Below, one piece after another: positions 57,685-64,000 of a DNA stretch of 64,000 nucleotides. A program made the position numbers and the translations under genes. Position 1 is the first letter of the stretch, and every line of letters begins with the position of its first letter. Location: NCBI GenBank assembly GCA_963920525.1, contig OY986438.1, positions 74,439,136-74,503,135 on the forward strand, read 5' to 3'. The notes under the pieces are model-generated. The model had not been told where the DNA came from, ran no database searches, and worked only from the letters and a program-made list of their open reading frames with translations. The stretch comes from Dichetophora obliterata (taxonomy: Eukaryota > Arthropoda > Insecta > Diptera > Sciomyzidae).

Positions 57685-58401
57685 CTGTTGAGAGACAAAA
57701 GAATTAAACAATTAAGAGTACTTCGGATACATTATTTAGTTTATTTATAACTTACATGAAATTTATTTGTTTATTTTCTTTGTGTGGCACAAAACATTTT
57801 TAGTGGTGAATTTATACAAACCGTGAAGTCGAACAGTGTTGCCGCGACGAAGTTAAAAAACTACCCTTGAAAAGGTCCCAAATGTATCCATTTTTAGAAA
57901 AAAGAGTACCCACATATCAAATTCGAAAAATCAATAATAGCTTTATTAATTTTTTTTAACACAAAAACAAAACTTAAAATTTTTCAAACAATGAAACCCA
58001 ATTTTTGACGCTTTAATAACAATTTTGCAAGAAAAAACATGTACATACATATAAAAAATAATAAAAACGTCTAACGATAACGCTCGAAAATTTTATGTAT
58101 TTTTAGGATTTTTTTAAAATAAAAAACGATATAAAACGATAAAATAAAAAACTATATTTAAATTTTTAAGGAATATTGCATGATACAAAAATATATCAGG
58201 TAGCCTTGACAACAACCTATTTTCTCACGAGCTGCAATAAACGAACGTCAAACAAAAGAAAACAAAACGAGCGTTCAATAAAAGTTTTTTCAATACATTT
58301 TTTAAAGCACCACCGCCTCCGCTGACATCGTATAGTAGAGTTTCAGTTTCTATCAACAAAGACAAAGATTAATTATGGAAATTATTAATTTGCATACATT
58401 A
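57685..58401. other. RpL5 upstream sequence and junction to the RTE
   Basis: 57685-58292 matches 47812-48414. From 58293 to 58401 is unique sequence, ending in the left RTE target duplication. No gene. Confidence 0.5.
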
Positions 58402-58424
58402 CTTACTTACTTACTAAGTTGGCG

Positions 58425-60078
58425 CTACAACCGTATGTCGGTCTTGGCCTCATCTAAGAATTTGCGCCAGCCATTTCTGTCTTTCGCTTGCTGGCGCCAG
58501 TTGGAAATTCCAAGCTTCGTCAGGTTGTCCTCTACTTGGTCTTTCCAACGAAGATGCGGTCGTCCTCTTCTGCATTGACCGCCGCTGGGTACCGAATCGA
58601 ATGTTTTCTTCACTGGAGCATCGTCTTTCATGCGCTGAACATGACCAAGCCAGCGAAGCCGCTCGATTTTAATGCGCTTGACTATGTTGATGTCAGCGTA
58701 CAGCTCATACAGTTCATCATTCCACCGTATTCGGTACTTGCCATTGACGCAGATTGGTCCGTAGATCTTACGAAGAATCTTTCTCTCGAATTTTCCTAAA
58801 GTCTTTTCATCTAAGCTGGTCAGCGTCCAGGTTTGTGATGCGTAAAGTAGGACGGGCATGATGAGCGATTTATAGAGCGTGATTTTCGTTCGTCGAGAGA
58901 GGGCTCTGCTTCTCAATTGCCTACTGAACCCAAAGTAACCCCTTTTGGCAAGAGTTGTTCTTCGTTTGATCTCAATGCTGATGTCGTTGGTTGAATTAAT
59001 GCTGGATCCCAGATAAACGAAGTTCTTCACAACCTCGAAGGAGGTATTGTCAACGGTAACGTGGGTTCTTAGACGCTGGGACTCTTTGTTTGTTGACACT
59101 AAGTATTTCGTCTTATCTGCATTCACTGACAGACCCATTCGACTTGACTCTCTTTCTAGTCTGGAAAATGCTGCACTGACTTCGCGCGTATTATGGCCAA
59201 TGATATCTATGTCATCAGCATGCGCAAGCAGCATAACACTCTTGTAGAATATTGTGCCACTACGTCTCAGATCAGCAGCTCGGATGATCTTTTCCATCAT
59301 TAGGTTGAAAAAGTCGCACGATAAGGAATCACCTTGTCTAAAACCTCGTTTGGTAATAAATGGTGGGGAGAGGTCCTTCCGATTTTAACTGTGCTGCTGG
59401 TGTTGCTCAGTGTCATCCTGAAAAGTCGTATTAGTTTTGCAGGAATACCAAATTCAGACATGGTGGAGTACAGGTGCTTCCTTATTGGGCTGTCGAAGGC
59501 GGCTTTGTAGTCGACAAAAAGATGGTGGGTGTCGACTTGTTTTTCTTCAGTCTTCTCCAAGATTTGTCGTAGTGTGAAAATCTGGTCGATGGTGGAATTT
59601 CCAGGTCTGAAGCCACACTGATAAGGTCCGATCAGTTCGTTTACAATGGTCTTCAATCTTTCTTATAAAACGCTCGACAGGACCTTATATGCGATATTAA
59701 TAAGGCTTATCCCACGGTAATTGGCACAGATAGTGGGATCGCCTTTCTTGTGTATTGGGCAGAGCACACTGAGATACCAATCGTTCGGAATGCATTCTTC
59801 CGACCATATTCCGACCATATTCCGACCATATGCGGAACCTCAACGCTGTCATCCAAAATTGGGGTTTCCGGAATATCATCTCTATTGGCGGGATTGTTGT
59901 CAGCGTCGCCATTTAGAAGCTTAGAGAAGTGTTCCCTCCATAACGTCAGTGTACTCTGGACATCTGTCACTAGATTCCCGTTTTCATCCTTGCAGGAAGA
60001 GGCCACGGTTTTAAAACCATCGGCCAGGCGTATTATTTTTTCGAAAAATTTTCGGGCCTTATTCCTGTCACCATACAT
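58425..60078 (-). pseudogene. RTE reverse transcriptase, frameshifted and deleted
   Basis: 60078-59707 holds the linker EMYGDRNKARKFFEKI and the start of RT, where the finger region is shortened and an 11 bp motif (ccgaccatatt) is tandemly repeated (59804-59836). 59656-59300 has GPYQCGFRPGNSTIDQIFTL and VDYKAAFDS. After another break near 59365, 59300-58425 carries the catalytic LLAHADDIDIIG, LGSSINSTNDI and the C-terminal RLRWLGHVQRM and CRRGRPHLRWKDQVE motifs. Not functional. Confidence 0.9.
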
Positions 60079-60169
60079 CTCAATCTTCTCTTGCTCGCGC
60101 TTTTCTGCCTCTCTTTTTTTCCGCCTGAAAATATGTCTCTCTTCCCTCCTCTTTTCTTTGTATCGCTTC

Positions 60170-61297
60170 TTAGCAGCGCGTTACAACCGACTGCAGGGTG
60201 GCTTTGTAGGCGGCGTCTTTCTCTGCAGTGGCGTCGCGACACTCCTGGTCGTACCACTGGTTTCGGTGAGGGCGTTGGTAGCCAATCACCTTTTCAGCAG
60301 CCGCACGCATGGAGTTGGAAATGTGTGTCCACTGCGCGCATATATCATCGATTGGAGGAGTGCTTTGAAGCAGGAGTGAGAGTCGAGTGGCGAAAGCATC
60401 GGCTGTCTGTTTCGATTGAAGCTTGTCGACGTCTAGCTTTCTCTGTGTAGGGTTGCGTGTATTCTTAGCTGCGCACAGACGTGTACGGATCTTGGCTGCA
60501 ACAAGATAGTGATCCGAGTCAATGTTTGCACCACGGATCGTGCGTACATCCAATACACTGGAAGAGTGCCTTCCGTCGATCAAAACGTGATCAATTTGAG
60601 TTTTCGTTTTTTGATCAGGAGACATCCAGGTGGCTTTATGAATATTGAGATGCTTGAATCTAGTGCTACTTACGACCATGTTTCGTGCTGCGGCGAAGTC
60701 AATCAGCCTCATTCCGTTATCGGAGGTGTTGTCGTGTAGGCTGAACTTTCCGACCGTTGGACCAAAAATATTTTCCTTGCCCACCTTAGCGTTGAAGTCA
60801 TCAAGCACGATTTTTACAACGTGGCGGGGGCAGCGCTCGTAAGCATTTTCAAGGCGCTCGTAGAAAATTTCCTTGATCTCATCGTCCTTGTCTTCTGTCG
60901 GAGCATGCGCACATATTAGGCTTATATTGAAAAATCTAACCTTGATGCGGATTATGGCAAGTCGTTCGTTCACAGGTGTGAATCGCAGGACGTTGGGCCG
61001 TAGTCTCTTGCCAACTACAAATCCGCATCCAAACTCGTGCTTCTCCGCATGGCCGCTGTAGCAGATATCACAGGGTGCATGCCGAATGCAACCCTGTCCC
61101 TTCCATCGCATTTCTTGGATAGCAATGATATCAGCTTTGTATCTTTCCAAGACATCAGTCAGTTGGATAGAGGCACCTTCCCAATTAAGGGTTCGGACAT
61201 TCCAGGTGCATATCCGTAAATCATTATCAGTTTTTCGTTTGCGGTAGTCGTCATCAGATTTGGGGATAATTTTTCTTCTTTTCTTATTTGTTTTCAT
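60170..61297 (-). CDS. RTE endonuclease domain (APE-type), open frame 375 aa
   Basis: Nicks target DNA for LINE insertion. ATG at 61297; RICTWNVRTLNW, IIAIQEMRWKGQG, ISLICAHAPTEDKDDE, DDFNAKVGKEN (usual GDFNAK has D for G here), NGMRLIDFAAARNMVV, TWMSPDQKTKTQIDHVLID and the SDHYLVAAKI box follow the EEP fold. It resembles 'craniofacial development protein 2-like' database entries, which derive from RTE. It ends in a stop near 60170 before RT, where intact elements continue. Confidence 0.88.
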   Translation of the reverse strand: MKTNKKRRKIIPKSDDDYRKRKTDNDLRICTWNVRTLNWEGASIQLTDVLERYKADIIAIQEMRWKGQGCIRHAPCDICYSGHAEKHEFGCGFVVGKRLRPNVLRFTPVNERLAIIRIKVRFFNISLICAHAPTEDKDDEIKEIFYERLENAYERCPRHVVKIVLDDFNAKVGKENIFGPTVGKFSLHDNTSDNGMRLIDFAAARNMVVSSTRFKHLNIHKATWMSPDQKTKTQIDHVLIDGRHSSSVLDVRTIRGANIDSDHYLVAAKIRTRLCAAKNTRNPTQRKLDVDKLQSKQTADAFATRLSLLLQSTPPIDDICAQWTHISNSMRAAAEKVIGYQRPHRNQWYDQECRDATAEKDAAYKATLQSVVTRC

Positions 61298-61550
61298 TGA
61301 AATTGGTTTTTACGGGTGGGCTTCAAACCCAACGCACAACCTATTTTAAGCCTAGGGAGGCCCGCCGCTCAGATTAGCTGCCAAACTAACGGTTGTCAGT
61401 TTTGACGTTGCCCAGGAAACACCACGTGGAGGTTTGAGTCGACTTGAGGCGATTTCACAAAGATTATGCTGGCCTCGCCAGGTTGAGACAGTCAGACATG
61501 TTACATTGTTCCATCGCCCCCAGTTTCCAAAACTTAATTTGCATATATTA

Positions 61551-63276
61551 TTTAGAAATGAAATTTATTTTATTTATGTGACACAAAACATTTTTGATAT
61601 CTCCATAGCACGCTCTCGTTTTGATTTTCTTTTGTTAGACATACGTTTATCGCAGCAAAAACTGCCGCTTCTACTTAATAATAATTATACTATGGTATAT
61701 TGTAACACTCCACATAAAAATTTTTTATTTTCGAAATAAGAGCCTGGACGGTGTTGTAGATTTTCACTCTTCTATTTGTATTTAAAATAAAAACAAAGAT
61801 TATTAATGGTATTTACAACATCATTTAAGCCCTGCTAATTTGCTAAACTTAACAAATTTGTTAAGTCCTATCAAAATTTTGTATGGGAAAAGATTCAGCA
61901 AGTTAACAAGTTCAGCTCCGTGTTTTTGCTAAGCCGATACCATTTGTTAAGTTGGAAACGTCAAACTTATTGAGTGAAGTGATAAATCGTTTTTGGAATG
62001 AGTTCTAGTAAGTACCATATTATTTTTGATTTGTAGCTTCAAAGTCTATAAACTGCTCTGTAATATAAAAATTTAAATACATTTTTTGTTACAGAGTACT
62101 GGTTACACGAGTTATTAAAACAACATATTTTTAGCTGTAGAAGTCTGTCTTTTGATTTTGACATATCAGTTTAGCACTTTATTGTAAAATGTCTTAGCAG
62201 GTTCATTCATACTGCTAACTTTAACAATTTAAAAGTTAAGCAGGACTTAACAAATTTTACCAAATACCATTATTATTAAATAATGATAACAGAAGGAAGT
62301 GCTTTTGAAATTTAAGTTTTAAAAACAGATTTTTTAAACGGTTTTAAGTGTAACATGTACGATTTTTTAAATAAAAATTTGATAGCGATAGCCACTGATG
62401 TTGTGAATTACATATTTCAGATGTTTAGGCTGAATAGCTTTTGTTTTTCTACAACACATCGCCGAAAAAAAGTAGTTTTGAGACTTGTACTGTCCACTCG
62501 ATACCTTTCAACACGACTGTAGAAGCGGAAATAACCTCAGTATGCTTAAAAAATTTAAAAGTATTTTATCGAAAGCCTATACTTTTGAAATATTAGAAAA
62601 ACTATACCACCTCATGCCTTAAAAAGGAACATACATTTCAGTCTTTTATATAAATAACGTGTTGCTATTGTCTTTTATTTACATTAATTTTATAAGTATA
62701 ATAATTATACAAAAAGCAATATACAAGATAATATATAATAACATAATAAAGGAAAAAATATGGAATAGCTTATAAAGTTTAATGTAACGTAAACTGTATG
62801 GGTAGCTATTGTCCTTTTTCATATAAAATTTAAAAGTTAAAAAATGTTCGTTTTTTACTAGCTATATTAGAAAAAATATTCTAAAGAAAATCTATTAGTC
62901 TTATCGTTAATGTAAGTTTTGAATTAGAAAAAAAAATTACATCAGAAACAAGCAGCTGAGAAAGACTAAAAGGTTTATCACAAAATTTTAAAGTTATTTG
63001 TAAAGAGGTGGCTTTAATACATAATTTGATAAGAAAATATTACCCAAAAATGTCTCAATGCCATAATTTGTCTTAACGTTTTTGTCGAATTTAAGGAACT
63101 ACCAATTTTTTTATATATTTGCATACAAAAACATATATTCATATTAAAAAGTATCCTTACGTACACAGAAGCTTAAATAAAAGTATCCATCCATTTTTAA
63201 AAGAGAAAAGTATCCAAATTGATTCATTTGCAGCCAAACGGCAACACTGAAGTCGAAGATTTTGAACATGGCTTAT
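61551..63276. other. AT-rich interval, possible inverted repeat, no gene
   Basis: A weak inverted pair, ctaaacttaacaaatttgttaagtcct (61850 region) against gttaagcaggacttaacaaa (62237-62256), may mark a small element. Otherwise no coding pattern, RNA gene or LTR is seen. Confidence 0.4.
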
Positions 63277-63582
63277 TCACCACAAAAAACCAGGGAAGTT
63301 TTCCTGTGCATTTCTGATTACTTTTGTGTCATACCTTTTGTTGCCTATTTTGTTCCAATAATGTAACATTTTAAAGTCTGCGGTGGTCGCCGGAAAAAGG
63401 TGAGATTCTCTTCGATTACCAAAAACCAGGGCAAGTTTTCCGGTGCAATTACGACCACAGTCAAACCTTTTTGCGATAGTATTGGGGCAATTTGACGTAA
63501 AATCGTACATCGTACCATCCCTTTCTACAAGTCGCCCATGGAAGTTTCCTATCTGGTTATCTGTGGTTAGAACTTGACCCAT
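63277..63582 (-). CDS. hypothetical 101 aa ORF, unrecognised
   Basis: ATG at 63582 (MGQVLTTDNQIGNFHGRLVE). The protein has an NGxL...FTSNCPNTIAKRFDCGRNCTGKLALVFGNRR stretch with spaced Cys and a WNKIGNKRYDTK segment; a degenerate FLYWCH-type finger crossed my mind, but the metal-binding pattern is incomplete. No neighbour suggests a role. It may be a chance frame or part of an old transposon gene. Confidence 0.25.
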   Translation of the reverse strand: MGQVLTTDNQIGNFHGRLVERDGTMYDFTSNCPNTIAKRFDCGRNCTGKLALVFGNRRESHLFPATTADFKMLHYWNKIGNKRYDTKVIRNAQENFPGFLW

Positions 63583-63918
63583 TAAGCGCCACTGTACTCA
63601 TATGAGTACAGCAAAATATTTTTAACTTTTAAAGTTTTCTTTATTGTTAAGCATTAGTTTAATGAATTTTTTTGTTAATTGGCAATTGTAAAGCGGGTCA
63701 ATTCCATTTGTTTCTAATTTTTTTTTAAATAGGTTTTCTTAAAAAATAAATAAAAAAAATATAAAATTTTTTTTCTATGTTAGTTTGTTTTCTATTGTAA
63801 AATAAACATTTTTTGGACTTTTCACTTTTACTTTTCGTTTGGCTGTTAATGGGTTAAGACACAGTAAGTCACTACTGCCGGTATACTTGTTAGCTTACAT
63901 GCCGTCTCGTTACAGGTT
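63583..63918. other. AT-rich, nothing recognised
   Basis: Contains the palindrome ctcatatgag (63597-63606) and T/A-rich runs only. Confidence 0.4.
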
Positions 63919-63935
63919 ATAATAATAATAATATA

Positions 63936-64000
<65 letters not shown>
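63919..64000. repeat. (TAA)n microsatellite at the window edge
   Basis: Nearly perfect ataata repeat of 82 bases with one interruption (atataaat near 63931); it continues past the window. Confidence 0.98.

Larger units (their letters stand above)
48428..58292. repeat. tandem segmental duplication, unit B
   Basis: Second copy of 36982-48414, joined to unit A through 13 bp of unmatched sequence (48415-48427). It holds the truncated BEL gag, MITE (49047-49733), intact 641 bp LTR, flank and RpL5 pseudogene, plus the 4 kb hAT-like insertion. Without that and its duplication it is 5832 bp. Confidence 0.95.
58402..61533 (-). mobile_element. RTE-type LINE, degenerate, 3132 bp
   Basis: Flanked by a 17 bp duplication ttaatttgcata(c/t)atta (58385-58401, 61534-61550; one mismatch). 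The 3' end on the minus strand is a short simple repeat (gtaagtaagtaag, 58402-58415), usual for RTE. The endonuclease-RT order and sequences match RTE/BovB elements. Confidence 0.93.

Noticed and set aside
60170..61297. A host craniofacial development protein 2 gene
   Set aside because: That name in databases reflects RTE endonuclease; here it lies inside a LINE with target duplications.
61527..61610. A third copy of the RpL5 upstream region
   Set aside because: Only a short AT-rich stretch (gacacaaaacattttt) is similar; there is no extended alignment or RpL5 coding sequence.

Overview
This is eukaryotic, AT-rich, intron-bearing DNA from a fly. The best anchor is the 3' exon of a DNAJC2/Zrf1 gene (17239-18671). 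Two decayed host-gene copies (RpL5 and Rrp6/EXOSC10) read as insect proteins, and the repeats are typical of Diptera: mauritiana-type mariners, CsRn1-clade Ty3/gypsy, BEL/Pao with an env gene, RTE and CR1-like LINEs. A higher (cyclorrhaphan) fly is likely; I cannot name the species. No bacterial operon, CRISPR or plasmid feature is present. Almost everything except the DNAJC2 exon is transposable-element sequence, much of it nested.

Layout. 1-2694: 3' part of a BEL/Pao element whose integrase lost its core and is followed by a separate zinc-knuckle + protease reading frame. 2695-6650: two copies of a tRNA-derived SINE around several TIR elements and a composite inverted-repeat block. 6736-10446: a 3.7 kb foldback element carrying an intact mariner (8514-9797). 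10450-10710: relic of another mariner-like transposase. 10795-16560: a degenerate minus-strand CR1-like LINE, split near its 3' end by a second intact mariner (11416-12700). 17239-18671: last coding exon of DNAJC2. 19304-19937: hAT-type foldback MITE. 20740-22257: intron-containing Rrp6 pseudogene. 22717-39031: a dead roo-like BEL/Pao provirus with env, minus strand, 5 bp TSD GTATT, interrupted by a young CsRn1-type gypsy (24510-30888) and two MITE-like insertions. 36982-58292: two tandem copies of a segment holding the BEL 5' end, its flank and an RpL5 pseudogene. Copy A later took a second gypsy element (40133-45968); copy B later took a 4 kb hAT-like element (53394-57418). 58402-61533: a degenerate RTE LINE with 17 bp TSDs. 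61551-64000: mostly unassigned AT-rich DNA, one 101-codon ORF, and a (TAA)n microsatellite at the window edge.

Order of events, read from nesting: the BEL element and the RpL5 fragment came first, with MITE insertions into both; then tandem duplication; then gypsy2 into copy A and the hAT-like element into copy B. Removing the later insertions and deletions brings the two copies to the same length (5832 bp). Gypsy1 entered BEL separately and is young: its 857 bp LTRs differ at one position that I could find. The only likely working genes are DNAJC2, the two mariner transposases and the gypsy1 gag-pol. I did not find a convincing new biochemical system; the strongest unusual points are the tandem duplication, the post-integrase zinc-knuckle/protease ORF, the shared tRNA-Trp primer site of two unrelated LTR families, and the twin mariners.
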